From Pirellula staleyi DSM 6068 (GTDB lineage: Bacteria > Planctomycetota > Planctomycetia > Pirellulales > Pirellulaceae), in the NCBI GenBank assembly GCA_945875845.1, contig CAMCMB010000053.1:1-48882 (forward strand): a stretch of DNA of 48,882 bases, read 5' to 3'. Under the pieces are notes generated by a model, which was given only the letters and a program-made list of their open reading frames with translations, was not told the DNA's origin and did not search any database. Within the stretch, counting starts at the first letter, position 1, and every line of letters starts with the position of its first letter. Made by a program: the position numbers and the translations under genes. This document shows positions 1 through 10,104 of this stretch, one piece after another.

Positions 1-3000
1 TTGACCGTTGGTCCCAATGTGACGATCCGTGGCAAGAGTGGCTATATCTACAATGGTTACACGAATGGCTCGATCCTCAATCAAGGCACAATCAACGCCG
101 ATGTGGCGGGCGGAACGATCCATATAGGCAATGGTTTGGGAACGTTTACAAGCACGGGATTCCTCAATGTTCTCAATGGCGCCCATCTTTCCGCGAGTAC
201 ATCCTTGCTACTGAATAGTACCGCGATCCTGAACGAATCCTCGGCCAGCGCGATCAGCATTGCGGGTAGCTTGACATCGGCGGCGACCAATCCGACGGTA
301 TTTCGGACGCAGGGAACGGTCATCTTCTCGGGTGGGACTGCAGGTTCGCCCCGATTATTGGAAGTAATGGGGCAAAATGTCGGGACGAGCGCGAGCGGTT
401 TCAGTGCAACGAACTTCGCCTTTGGTGCATTGAACTTAGCCAGCAGCACTTATCTGAAATTGGTCGACCAGTTTGATAATGCGTCCGGGGCCAGTGCCGA
501 ATCTCTCTATGTGAGTTCCATTATCATTCCGACGGGGTCGACGATCGACCTGAGCGGCTTGCAGGTTTTTACCCGAGCCCTCCAACTATCAGGCACAGTC
601 GTCAATGGCACGATTACGCAGATTCCAGATAGTGGTCCGTTAGTACTTGCTACGCCAACCCCAGGAGCAATCTCGGTGGCCGGGCAATTGGATGAATGGT
701 CTTTTTTCAGTCAAGCCGACAGATCCGTAACCGTTGTCGTCAACCCAGGCACAAGTGGTACACCCGCGCCGGTATCGCCTCAAGTCAACTGGGTTCGCGT
801 CCAAGTCGTTGATGCACTCGATAACATATTGGGTTCGGTAAGCAACGCAACTGCGGGAGCGATCGTTACGCTCAATAACGTATTGCTTCCCACTGCAGGC
901 ACTTACCGAGTCAAGATCACTGCCGCTCCGGGACATGTGAGCAGTACTGGAAACTACATCATAACGGCCTGGGATTCGACGCCAAACGTGCGAACCCTTG
1001 AACTGAATCGCAACTTTACGGGTTCGATCTCAACCCAATTCGCGCGAGATCAATGGAACTTCACTGCATCAGCGGGAACCCAGGTTCAATTTGATCTTTT
1101 AAACACATCGTCTACCGGATTAACGTTTTCGCTAAGCGGCCCAAGCAGCTATGTTGGCTTCACAGGCATCGCAGCGGATTCGAGCCTTATCTCACTCCCA
1201 TACGACGGACAGTACACGTTAGTCGTCAACGGTCTTTCAGGAGCACAAGGTAGTTATGCGTTTGTAATGCGTCAAACAACAGTAATCGATGTAACCTTAG
1301 GGACAACCTATTCCGGCGATTTAGTTGGAACCGGCGACGCTCGACTGTTTCGAGTCGAAGTGCCCACCAGTCAAGTACTCACGGTTAAGCTGAATGATGC
1401 CACCACGACCGATCAAGTAGATATGTACGCAATGTTCAACACACCACCCAGCCGGGAAGTGTTCGAGTATCGCAACGAAAAACCTGGGAATTCGCAGCAA
1501 ATCTTGATTCCCAGCGCGACGCCCGGTACATGGTACGTGCTTGTTTATGGGCAAAATATCCCAATCACCACCACGATTACGTTCCTGATTCAGGGAGCCA
1601 ATGCCCGAATCACTTCCTCATTGCCTGAGCGTGCTGGTAACTCGCAGCCTGTCTACATGACGATCAAGGGAGCAGGCTTTGTACAGGGAACAACTGTTTC
1701 GTTAGTTGCGAATGATGGAGTTACAACGTTCGCTCCAACGAGTTTTACTGTGGACAGCTATACGCAAATCAGTGCCTTTTTTCCCACCGGAATGCCCACT
1801 GGCGCGTATTCCGTCAAAGTCACCAGTGGCATCAATTCCGATACGCTTCCAACTGCACTCCAAATAACTGCGGGCGGGCAACCGCAATTGGAAACGAAAC
1901 TAATTCTACCGACTGCCGTTGGTCGACGTACCGTGGGAACTTTCTATGTTGAATACGCCAACATTGGGGATGTAGCAACGTCCGCACCACTACTGTTGCT
2001 GCAGAGCGCCGATCCAGATGACAGCGACAAACCAATCCTTTCACTCGATGAATCGCGATTGGTTGAGAACTTTTGGTCAGCCGGTCTCCCGCCCGGAACT
2101 AGTCATAGTGTGATGATCCTTGGTTCAGGTAGTCAACCGGGAATCCTCAATCCAGGTGAACGCATTCGGGTACCCGTGTATTACCTCGGGCAGTCGCAAC
2201 CATGGACTTTGTCTGACCTAGTCACCGAAATGCAAATTCGGTACTGGACCGAAGACGACAGACTGTTTTATAGCTGTTTGCGCGCAGTTGGCATCACTGG
2301 CACCTGTCCGCCACCAACCCACGGCATTGCGATCCCGATGGACTGGGCGAGTCTGCAAGAAGAGCTTCGACCCGCCACACTAACTACCGCCCAATGGGAG
2401 CCCATCTACCAGAACTTGACAGCAGGGCTTCCGACGACAAACGAGTACGTTCAGATGTTGAACGAGAACGCCAAGTATCTGGCTCGTCTCGGCCAGAATA
2501 TCAGAAATGTGGACGATCTATGGAATTTTGAAGTTCAACAAGCGTATGGTTTCACTGTGGTTCCGACACTGGACTCTGTTGTGGATGCGGCCATGCCGAG
2601 CCATGGAGTATCGCTAGAGTTCTCACGAAGCTATTCCAACTCGATCTATTCACACTATCAAACTGGGCCGTTCGGATACGGATGGTCGGTCCCATGGCTG
2701 GCCAAGTTGGTCAATCAAGATGGAGGAAATCTCATTCATATCGTAGGCCCCGATGGATCTGCTAGGCCGTTCACACGCGATACTCGCTCTAGCATTTATT
2801 TCTCCTCTGCTGGAGACAGTTCGCAATTGATAGCGATCGGTGGCGGTGTGTTTGAGCTGCGAACGACAAGCGGCATGACAACGCGTTTTCGAGCTGACGG
2901 CAAGCTGGACTATGTCAGCGATGCCAATAGCAATCGCATCACGGTTGCCTATGATACCAGCGGTCGAATATCCACGTTGACACACACCAGTGGCGCATCA

Positions 3001-6000
3001 ATCACAGTAGCCTACAACGCTGCGGCACGCATCCATTTGCTCACCGACTCAGCCGGTCGTGCAACGACTTTCGAGTACGACACCACTAACAACTATTTGA
3101 CCAAAACGACAACATCGGATGGCAAGATCACTCGCTATAGCTACCAGACTTCCGGTGCGGTCCAGTCTAAACATGCGTTGTTGTCGATCGAACGTAGCGG
3201 TACGACGCAGTACTTCACGTACGACTCGCGGGGGAGATTGGATACTAGCTTTTTATCCGGAAATACACAGTTCGTGGACTACGGGTATGACAGCACCGGC
3301 TTGGTTACTGTGGACGAGGACGTCAGCACGGCTGGACTAACAAGCCTGTACTTCGATGCCTATGGTCAACTCAGCAAAACGGTCGACCCGTTGGGATATA
3401 TTTCGACCAGTCAGTTTGACGACCAAATGCGGCTAGTCAAGTCGGTTGGTCCCACGGGGGAAACGCAGAGTTTTACTTGGTGCAACTGTGGTAGTCTGAC
3501 CAGCGTAACCAATGAACTGGGGCAGATAACCAGTTTCACCTACGATTCAATACAAGGCAGTTTCTTCAAACGCATCACCAGTTTTACGGACGCCAAAGGG
3601 AACGTGACTCGTAATAAATACGATGCAAAGGGAAACCTGCTTGAGACAATTTATCCGGATGGTTCGATCGAGCGATTGGCAACTTACACCACCGCAGGTC
3701 TACCGAGCGTGTCAACGAATCGTAGAGGACAATCGTTGAGCTACACCTACAACAGCAAAGGGCAAGTGACACGACAAACCTTCGTGGATAATACCTTCAT
3801 CCGTTTTGCCTATGACTCGCGAGGCAATCTTACTACGATCACGGATGGAGCAGATGTGACGACGTACACATACAATCTCGCTGTCGATGGCGATCGGTTG
3901 AAACGCATTACCTATCCAAATGGTAGGTACCTCAACTATAGCTACGATAGTTTCGGACGACGCAGTGCGATGGTCGATCAGGACGGCTTTGCCACCAAGT
4001 ACGAATACGATCAGGCAGGACGACTCTACCGACTCCGCGATGCCACAGATGCGATTCTAGTAACGTACGCCTATGATTCGTCTGGGCGTTTGAGTCGCAT
4101 CGATAAAGGAAACAGCACTTTCACTACCTATGAATACGATGCCGCCGGTCAAATTCTCAGCCTGAGGAACTGGCGCAATGCGACAACGCTTAATAGCAAA
4201 TTCGACTATACCTATGACAGTCGTGGTCTCCGCGTGAGCATGTTCACCTTGGATGGCGCATGGACGTACCGCTATGACGGAACGGGCCAATTGATACGCG
4301 CTATCTTCTCCTCTCACAATATCGCCAACATCCCCAACCAAGACTTACAGTACTTTTACGACCCGGCTGGAAATCGCACCAAGACGATCCTCAACGGTGT
4401 AACCACGCTCTACACGACCAACAACCTCAATCAGTACACCACGGTCGGAGGTACTATTCAGCAATACGATGTGGACGGGAATTTAACGTTTGATGGCGCA
4501 AAGCGTTACAAATATGATGAGCAAAATCGACTGATTCAAGTTTCTGGCCCACAAGGAGTCACGGAGTACGACTATGATGCCTTTGGAAGTCGCATGAGTC
4601 TTATCTCAAATAGTCTCAGAAAGGATTACCTGATTGATCCAGTTGCTTTTCCGACAATCACAAGTGAATACGAAGTGCCCAGTGGCAGCACAACTCATTT
4701 CAGCAATGGACTACAAGTAATTGTACAAAAGTCTACAAACACTTCCCCATTGTTCTACGACTTCGATGCATTGCTATCCACGGTGTCGCTCACCGTAGCA
4801 GACGGCTCAAGCACGGCTATGGCTATCTACACTCCCTTTGGAGAAAAACTAGGAGGTGATATGCAATCCCTATTTCAGTTTCACGGGGGATATGGAGTCA
4901 CGTCGGACAATAGCGGGAATAGCTACATGCGAACGCGGAACTACACTCCAGCGCTGGGTAGATTTAACTCGATAGATGCTATTCGAATCAGTGGAGGAAC
5001 CGCAAATTTATATGAATTTGTATCCAATACCCCACTAAACTTTGTTGATCCGTCTGGCACCACTGCGATGTCGAGCGTTCCAAAGATGTTCAAAGTGAAC
5101 CTAAACCCACCTTCGATACTGAAGTTTTTTACGAATGAATTCAACGCAAGTTTATTTGGTGGAATGGGAGGCGCAGTATATGGAACTCTAAGGCATGGCT
5201 GGGGTGTTTATGGAGGAAGCATCCCGATGATAGAAACTTCAATAGTGGTTGGGGCGTATGCAGGGGGACTGGCTTACGGAACATGGGAAACACTTGGGAA
5301 GGTTGAGGAATGGTCGCGTTGGCTCGGCACAAACCATCCTGATGAGATTGCAAACATCGTTTTGGACACACGTGATTTCTTTCGCGATCTACTCTCGCCT
5401 CGTCCCGAGAACGGTGAGGATGCTGACAAAAAGGACACCGACACCACGAACCCTCGCGACCCTAATGAACTACGCGTTGGGACTGGCTTTGGACCTCTTG
5501 CGTATGTGGCTGCTAATGAGAATGTGCCGTATACAGTACTGTTCGAAAATTACGGTCCGGGAAGCGTTGACAGTAACGGAGCACCCGTTGATTCCTGGCG
5601 CTGGGCAACCGCTCCCGCGCAGCAGGTTACGGTCAGTAATTTCCTCCCTGCTAACTTGGACTGGAGCACGTTACGGCTCAATGCGGTTTCCTTTGGATCG
5701 ACAGTCATAACGGTTCCTGCTGGACTTCAGTACTACCAAACGACGAGGCAAATGACTTACAACGGCAAGAGCTTTAACGTCCTGATCGAATTTGGAATTC
5801 GATTGGCCACAGGCGAGCTTTACGCAATCCTCCAAAGTATCGATGCCAATTCAGAATTGCCACCTGATGTACTTACTGGTTTCTTGCCACCTGAAGACGG
5901 AAGTGGGCGAGGCAAGGGCTACATCAGTTACACCGTTAGGCCAAAAACCAACTTGCCAACCGGTACCGAAATTCGAAATGTTGCACTGATTTCTTTTGAT

Positions 6001-8349
6001 GAGCAACTTGCGATCGCCACTGATCAGATCGACCCACTCGATCCGTCACTCGGTGTGGATCCTAACAAACAAGCTCGCATCACGATCGACGCCGTAGCGG
6101 CCACGAGTTCTATGGCCTCAATTCCTGCGCTCTCGGCCACCACGTTTGCTGTCAACTGGACAGCTACCGATGACGCGGGCGGTTCGGGCGTCGGAACATG
6201 CGATATCTTTGTCTCCGATAATGGAGGATCATTTCGTTTGTGGCTTTCCGCTACCACGCAGACGTCTGCTAACTTCACAGGCCTCGGCGGACGGCAGTAT
6301 CGGTTCCGGGCAGTCGCTCGCGACAATGCCGGGAATGTGCAAAGCGTTCCTTCGGATTTTGTAACCACAGTTACCGTGAATCAAACGCCAGTTGTTGCCA
6401 ATCAAAGTATGACGGTCACAGAAAACTCGCCAATCAACACAGTCATAGGAACCGTTATCGCGACCGATCCGGACGCTTGGCAGTCGCTGACGTATGCGAT
6501 CGTAAGTGGCAATGTGGGTGGGGCGTTTGTGATCAACGTTTCGACGGGCGTTATCACCGTGTCCACTCCTGCGGCGCTCGATTTTGAAACGACGCCCATT
6601 TTCAACTTGACAGTCCGCGCGACGGACAATGCATTTACGCCCGCGTCAGCCACCGGCCAAGTGACGATCCATCTCTTCAACTTGCTGGAAGGCTCACCCT
6701 CCGCAGTTCAGTTGATGATCCCACTCTACCAGTATCCATTGTCCGCTCCGAATGTGCTTAGCCCATGGTGGCAACAGGTTCTGGACGGAGCAACGGCAAC
6801 TACGCCCATGACGATCATCGCCAATCCGGCGAACGGACCGATCGCTTCGACGCATCCCGATTACGCCAATTGGATTACGGGGCTAAGTCGCCTCCGCGAA
6901 AATCCGTTCGTACGCATTCTTGGCTATGTCAAGTCTCTGACCGCTCCTGGTTCGACCGTAGTACGAAGCACTGCCGAGATTCTCACGGATGTGAACGCTT
7001 ATGGGTTGGCTTACAAACATCCCGTCACCGGTGCGTCGCTGATTGACGGGATCTTTGTCGATGAGATGAGCAACAGCTCGGCCAACGTGGCAACCTATGC
7101 GGCGGTCGCCAACGGTATTCGCAGCAGTACGACTCTGGCGGGTCGCTTTGTCGCGGCCAACCCAGGGACAACGCTGCCAATCGAATATTTGGATCAACGC
7201 ACCGCCGATCTGTTCGTCATCCGGGAAGGGACACCGAGCGATCTCATCAACAGCGCCGTACCGGCGTATGTCACTTCGCCGACTTACGCAAGTCTCAGCT
7301 TCGGTGCCATCGTGCACAGTGCGTTTGGGAACGCCACGCTCGCACAAGCTCTGCGCGAGATCAAATTGCGCAGCTATGACTTTGCATTTGTGACCGATGA
7401 CTCGGGGAGCAATCCCTACGATCAATCGCCCAGCTATTTCCCAGCCCTTTTGCGAGATATCCACGCCCCGTATATCGCAAGTCCCTCTTATACGTTGCCA
7501 GAGAATTCCGCCAACGGAACAGTCCTTGGCACGCCCACCTTCGGAGACCCCGATGCGGGGCAAACGTTGGCTCTCAGCATCGTCAGTGGCAATACCGGTA
7601 ACGCCTTCTCAATCGACGGGAGTACAGGCCGGTTGCGCGTCAACAATACCGCAGCGCTGGACTTTGAAACGACGCCGACGTTCAGTTTAGTGGTTAGAGT
7701 CACGGACAATGGAAACCCTTCGCTCTTCGACGAAATACCGATTGCCATCAACCTGAGTGATGTTAACGAGTTGATTCCGCTCGTCGACAGCGTAAGCCTC
7801 AACGACGGATCCGCCAGTCGTTCGCAAATCAGTTCCCTTAAAGTGACTTTTAGCAACGAACTGAATCTAGGACTGTTGGCCAGCGCGTTTGCGGTGGCGA
7901 ACATGGATACGGGAATCTCCGTTGGAACGGTGAACGTGTCGTCCAGCTATTTCGGCGGCAAGACGATCGCTATTTTGACGTTTGCCGGCGCCTCGACTGT
8001 CACGCGTCAAGGCTCAGGCGATCTTGGAAACTCGCTTGCCGATGGAAATTATCGCTTAGACATACGATCGCAATTTGTTCGCGAAGCCATCACCAATACG
8101 ACAATGGCAGGTGATTATCTATTCGGTGGACAGAACGCGAGCGCAGCCAACAACGATCATTTCTTTCGGTTGTTGGGGGACACAAATGGAGATGGCGCGC
8201 GCAACGGTATCGATCTCAATGCGATCATACCGTCGTTGTTCAACCCCGAGGGCTACCGATCCGATTTGGATACGAATGGCGACGGAGTTATCAACGGCAT
8301 CGACTTAAATGCCTTGATCCCAACGCTGTTTGGAACGGGGAGACAATAA
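1..8349 (+). CDS. Giant secreted RHS-repeat/cadherin protein with dockerin-like C-terminus (5' partial)
   Basis: The reading frame is open from the first base, so the true start and any signal peptide lie outside the window; 2782 residues are visible. Domains in order (approximate residues): beta-helix-like glycine/asparagine-rich repeats at 1-220; two PPC-like beta domains at 330-430 and 430-530; an IPT-like domain at 540-625; a DUF6531-type RHS entry at 860-900; many YD repeats at 930-1600; an RHS core near 1610-1685 (YTPFGEKLGG ... LGRFNSIDAI ... NFVDPSG); a DUF11-like region at 1820-2000; a fibronectin-like region; a cadherin-like repeat at 2129-2230; a region resembling spherulation-specific family 4 (a TIM-barrel family) at 2236-2480; a second cadherin-like repeat at 2486-2588; and a dockerin-like pair (DTNGDGARNGIDLN and DTNGDGVINGIDLN) at 2724-2780. 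Such C-termini are typical of large planctomycete exported proteins. RHS domains shell or carry polymorphic toxins, but here the post-core region is followed by adhesive modules rather than an obvious toxin. It is probably a cell-surface or secreted protein. Domain families were assigned by eye. Confidence 0.85.
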   Translation: MTVGPNVTIRGKSGYIYNGYTNGSILNQGTINADVAGGTIHIGNGLGTFTSTGFLNVLNGAHLSASTSLLLNSTAILNESSASAISIAGSLTSAATNPTVFRTQGTVIFSGGTAGSPRLLEVMGQNVGTSASGFSATNFAFGALNLASSTYLKLVDQFDNASGASAESLYVSSIIIPTGSTIDLSGLQVFTRALQLSGTVVNGTITQIPDSGPLVLATPTPGAISVAGQLDEWSFFSQADRSVTVVVNPGTSGTPAPVSPQVNWVRVQVVDALDNILGSVSNATAGAIVTLNNVLLPTAGTYRVKITAAPGHVSSTGNYIITAWDSTPNVRTLELNRNFTGSISTQFARDQWNFTASAGTQVQFDLLNTSSTGLTFSLSGPSSYVGFTGIAADSSLISLPYDGQYTLVVNGLSGAQGSYAFVMRQTTVIDVTLGTTYSGDLVGTGDARLFRVEVPTSQVLTVKLNDATTTDQVDMYAMFNTPPSREVFEYRNEKPGNSQQILIPSATPGTWYVLVYGQNIPITTTITFLIQGANARITSSLPERAGNSQPVYMTIKGAGFVQGTTVSLVANDGVTTFAPTSFTVDSYTQISAFFPTGMPTGAYSVKVTSGINSDTLPTALQITAGGQPQLETKLILPTAVGRRTVGTFYVEYANIGDVATSAPLLLLQSADPDDSDKPILSLDESRLVENFWSAGLPPGTSHSVMILGSGSQPGILNPGERIRVPVYYLGQSQPWTLSDLVTEMQIRYWTEDDRLFYSCLRAVGITGTCPPPTHGIAIPMDWASLQEELRPATLTTAQWEPIYQNLTAGLPTTNEYVQMLNENAKYLARLGQNIRNVDDLWNFEVQQAYGFTVVPTLDSVVDAAMPSHGVSLEFSRSYSNSIYSHYQTGPFGYGWSVPWLAKLVNQDGGNLIHIVGPDGSARPFTRDTRSSIYFSSAGDSSQLIAIGGGVFELRTTSGMTTRFRADGKLDYVSDANSNRITVAYDTSGRISTLTHTSGASITVAYNAAARIHLLTDSAGRATTFEYDTTNNYLTKTTTSDGKITRYSYQTSGAVQSKHALLSIERSGTTQYFTYDSRGRLDTSFLSGNTQFVDYGYDSTGLVTVDEDVSTAGLTSLYFDAYGQLSKTVDPLGYISTSQFDDQMRLVKSVGPTGETQSFTWCNCGSLTSVTNELGQITSFTYDSIQGSFFKRITSFTDAKGNVTRNKYDAKGNLLETIYPDGSIERLATYTTAGLPSVSTNRRGQSLSYTYNSKGQVTRQTFVDNTFIRFAYDSRGNLTTITDGADVTTYTYNLAVDGDRLKRITYPNGRYLNYSYDSFGRRSAMVDQDGFATKYEYDQAGRLYRLRDATDAILVTYAYDSSGRLSRIDKGNSTFTTYEYDAAGQILSLRNWRNATTLNSKFDYTYDSRGLRVSMFTLDGAWTYRYDGTGQLIRAIFSSHNIANIPNQDLQYFYDPAGNRTKTILNGVTTLYTTNNLNQYTTVGGTIQQYDVDGNLTFDGAKRYKYDEQNRLIQVSGPQGVTEYDYDAFGSRMSLISNSLRKDYLIDPVAFPTITSEYEVPSGSTTHFSNGLQVIVQKSTNTSPLFYDFDALLSTVSLTVADGSSTAMAIYTPFGEKLGGDMQSLFQFHGGYGVTSDNSGNSYMRTRNYTPALGRFNSIDAIRISGGTANLYEFVSNTPLNFVDPSGTTAMSSVPKMFKVNLNPPSILKFFTNEFNASLFGGMGGAVYGTLRHGWGVYGGSIPMIETSIVVGAYAGGLAYGTWETLGKVEEWSRWLGTNHPDEIANIVLDTRDFFRDLLSPRPENGEDADKKDTDTTNPRDPNELRVGTGFGPLAYVAANENVPYTVLFENYGPGSVDSNGAPVDSWRWATAPAQQVTVSNFLPANLDWSTLRLNAVSFGSTVITVPAGLQYYQTTRQMTYNGKSFNVLIEFGIRLATGELYAILQSIDANSELPPDVLTGFLPPEDGSGRGKGYISYTVRPKTNLPTGTEIRNVALISFDEQLAIATDQIDPLDPSLGVDPNKQARITIDAVAATSSMASIPALSATTFAVNWTATDDAGGSGVGTCDIFVSDNGGSFRLWLSATTQTSANFTGLGGRQYRFRAVARDNAGNVQSVPSDFVTTVTVNQTPVVANQSMTVTENSPINTVIGTVIATDPDAWQSLTYAIVSGNVGGAFVINVSTGVITVSTPAALDFETTPIFNLTVRATDNAFTPASATGQVTIHLFNLLEGSPSAVQLMIPLYQYPLSAPNVLSPWWQQVLDGATATTPMTIIANPANGPIASTHPDYANWITGLSRLRENPFVRILGYVKSLTAPGSTVVRSTAEILTDVNAYGLAYKHPVTGASLIDGIFVDEMSNSSANVATYAAVANGIRSSTTLAGRFVAANPGTTLPIEYLDQRTADLFVIREGTPSDLINSAVPAYVTSPTYASLSFGAIVHSAFGNATLAQALREIKLRSYDFAFVTDDSGSNPYDQSPSYFPALLRDIHAPYIASPSYTLPENSANGTVLGTPTFGDPDAGQTLALSIVSGNTGNAFSIDGSTGRLRVNNTAALDFETTPTFSLVVRVTDNGNPSLFDEIPIAINLSDVNELIPLVDSVSLNDGSASRSQISSLKVTFSNELNLGLLASAFAVANMDTGISVGTVNVSSSYFGGKTIAILTFAGASTVTRQGSGDLGNSLADGNYRLDIRSQFVREAITNTTMAGDYLFGGQNASAANNDHFFRLLGDTNGDGARNGIDLNAIIPSLFNPEGYRSDLDTNGDGVINGIDLNALIPTLFGTGRQ

Positions 8350-8421
8350 CAATGGATCGCTAGATCATGAGTGTCGCCTTTCGCACCGCGAAAGATGCGT
8401 TCTGCGTCGGATAGCCATCGT

Positions 8422-8476
8422 AACCCGTGCCCGTGAGCGAGGGGCCAACCGCGATCCCTCGCTTACGCGTCGGGTT
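8422..8476. repeat. REP-like intergenic palindrome
   Basis: This is an imperfect inverted repeat. AACCCG at 8422-8427 pairs with CGGGTT at 8471-8476, and CGTGAGCGAGGG at 8432-8443 pairs with CCCTCGCTTACG at 8456-8467 (one G-T pair). It lies between the RHS gene and the Uma2 gene. It would fold into a long hairpin in either transcript and may end RHS transcription, but it lacks a T run. It resembles dispersed palindromes common between genes in Rhodopirellula-like genomes (from memory). Confidence 0.6.
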
Positions 8477-8554
8477 GTGAAACTGCGCGAAAAATCAAGT
8501 GCTCGCCTGCTCCGTCGGCTAAAATGGAGAGGAGAGAAACGTTTTCCTCGATTC

Positions 8555-9121
8555 ATGAGCTTCCCTCTTATGTCGATACTTCCTAAGCCAGTTACCAAGT
8601 ACTCCTATCGCGAGTACGAGTGCTTTCCAGATGATGGTTTTCGTCACGAAATTATCGATGGAGAACATTACATGAGTCCAGCGCCAGCGACCAACCATCA
8701 AAAAGTTTCCCGCCGCATTCAGTTCCAACTCTATTCTCAAATCGAATCGACGGGACGAGGCGAAGTGTATAACGCGCCAACCGATGTCGAATTGGATACC
8801 TACGATATTGTTCAGCCGGATATTCTCGTCGTCATGAACGACCGAAAGCACATTATCACTCGCAAAAAAATCAAAGGGGTCCCGAACCTCATCGTTGAAA
8901 TTCTTTCCGAATCGAATCCAAAGCATGATCGGATTTTGAAAATGGAAATGTATCAACGCAATGGAGTGCAAGAGTATTGGATCGTTGACCCGGATGAACA
9001 CTGGGTCGATCAATTTGTTCTTGAAAACGGTCGCTATGGCGCAGCGATACGGGAATTAGTGAGCATCAGTGCTTCCACGATCCCTGACGTGATCGTTGAC
9101 CTGAACGCGGTCTGGGCCTAG
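8555..9121 (+). CDS. Uma2-family PD-(D/E)XK nuclease-like protein
   Basis: The 188-residue product has the Uma2 (DUF820) layout: an N-terminal YSYREYECFPDD segment, IIDGEHYMSPAPATNHQ, then VQPDILVV and LIVEILSESNPKHDR, followed by a conserved Y-x-x-NGVQEYWIVDP stretch. The Asp of QPDILVV, the Glu of VEILS and a later Lys (near KHDRILK) fit the PD-(D/E)XK catalytic core. Uma2 proteins form large paralogous families in planctomycetes and cyanobacteria; they are putative endonucleases of unknown role, often linked to transposition. The ATG at 8555 was chosen because the upstream open frame crosses the palindromic spacer and has no family similarity; an ATG at 8570 is also possible. A purine-rich GGAGAGGAGAG lies about 18 bases upstream. 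It appears monocistronic. Confidence 0.85.
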   Translation: MSFPLMSILPKPVTKYSYREYECFPDDGFRHEIIDGEHYMSPAPATNHQKVSRRIQFQLYSQIESTGRGEVYNAPTDVELDTYDIVQPDILVVMNDRKHIITRKKIKGVPNLIVEILSESNPKHDRILKMEMYQRNGVQEYWIVDPDEHWVDQFVLENGRYGAAIRELVSISASTIPDVIVDLNAVWA

Positions 9122-9386
9122 TTCGATATGGGTGGCACGCCCTGAGCCACGCAGGGCGTGTGATTTGCTAGAAACATTTGCCAAGCTTCCCATGCCATCG
9201 TTCACGCTCTGGGAGGCTGCGATTTTTTTGAATGTGAAGAAAGTACGCATCACACTCTGTGTGATGTTGCCTGAAAAACCAAAGGTTTTTGAACCACGGA
9301 CGTCACGACGGAGCGTGACGGGTACTATAAAATCACAGCCTCTGAGCGTGCCACCCTGCACCCAGGCTTGGGAAAGCCTGAGTAGA
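9122..9386. repeat. Intergenic spacer with three small hairpins
   Basis: No gene is seen in this convergent spacer between the Uma2 gene and the methyltransferase. It holds three perfect short inverted repeats: CACGCCCTG/CAGGGCGTG (9136-9144 and 9152-9160), CGTCACG/CGTGACG (9301-9307 and 9314-9320) and CAGGCTT/AAGCCTG (9363-9369 and 9374-9380). The first and last lie just after the stop codons of the two flanking genes, so they may act as transcript ends, although neither is followed by a good T run. Confidence 0.5.
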
Positions 9387-10085
9387 TTAGGACGCAAGCA
9401 ATTTGCATTGGAAGATTCGAATCTCGCGTTCGTTGTCTCCCAGGTCCATGTAAGTCGGAGTGCAAACCCAACCAGCCGCCTTGATCCACGTTTCGAAGCG
9501 ATCTCCCGTGTGTCGCTGTGGCTCGCTGAGATACACAACTCCGCTTGGGGCGAGGTGGCGTCGCAAACAGGGCTCCAGAATAGGAAATAACTTGGGGTCG
9601 TACACGATGTCGGAACCGAGGATGATGGGGTACCGTTGTAAACGGGAGTTGCGATCGCGCCAGTCGAGCAGTCGAACCCGAACGTTATCGGCGACTTGCC
9701 TCGCATTGAATTTGCAGACCAGCAGGGCCGTTGGGACGGCATCGGTGATCAAGACGTCAGCCCCTCGCAAACCGGCCGATATCCCGGCCCTGCCGCTACC
9801 GCCCCCAAGTTCAAGAACCTGCGTGCCTTGCAATTTCGGGAGCGTTCCTAAGAATTGATCAAGTCCCTCGGCGGCTCGCCAAGAGGCGGCCCAAAAAGGA
9901 TCCAGCTCAACGGTTCCCTGGTCGCTTTTCGAGAGGGCTTCCAGCAACAACGAATCCGGATCGATCACCCTCGTCCAAGGATAATCAGTGCCGGCAATGG
10001 TAGTCACCGTATGCTCAATCGGGACCCGTCGCTGAATGCGTGCGAGCAGGTTCAACTCAACGGCCGTCAATGTTGCTAGTGTCAC
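9387..10085 (-). CDS. Class I SAM-dependent methyltransferase (METTL21/ETFB-KMT-like)
   Basis: The Rossmann-type methyltransferase signature is clear: motif I VLELGGGSGRAGI, an acidic end of beta-2 (ITDAVPTALLVC), a DWRD segment, the beta-4 motif IILGSDIVYD, and a late LSEPQR strand. The set LELGGGSG/TDAVP/SDIVYD resembles the small protein-lysine methyltransferases of the METTL20/21 type, so the substrate may be a protein, but this is not proven. The GTG at 10085 lies 19 bases after the stop of the upstream response regulator and is preceded by GGGATATGGG. An ATG at 10151 would add 22 residues and overlap the regulator gene; those residues look like frame-shadow sequence. It is the last gene of a glyA - response regulator - methyltransferase run on the minus strand. 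Confidence 0.75.
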   Translation of the reverse strand: MTLATLTAVELNLLARIQRRVPIEHTVTTIAGTDYPWTRVIDPDSLLLEALSKSDQGTVELDPFWAASWRAAEGLDQFLGTLPKLQGTQVLELGGGSGRAGISAGLRGADVLITDAVPTALLVCKFNARQVADNVRVRLLDWRDRNSRLQRYPIILGSDIVYDPKLFPILEPCLRRHLAPSGVVYLSEPQRHTGDRFETWIKAAGWVCTPTYMDLGDNEREIRIFQCKLLAS

Positions 10086-10104
10086 CTGCCCATATCCCAA
10101 CGCC

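Noticed and set aside
1-3. TTG as a start codon of the RHS gene
   Set aside because: The frame is open at the window edge and no signal peptide follows; it is a truncation by the window.
6883-7563. Long antisense frame within the RHS gene
   Set aside because: No family features; it mirrors codon structure of the sense gene.
8330-8554. 75-residue N-terminal extension of the Uma2 protein
   Set aside because: It crosses the palindromic spacer, overlaps the RHS stop and has no Uma2 features.
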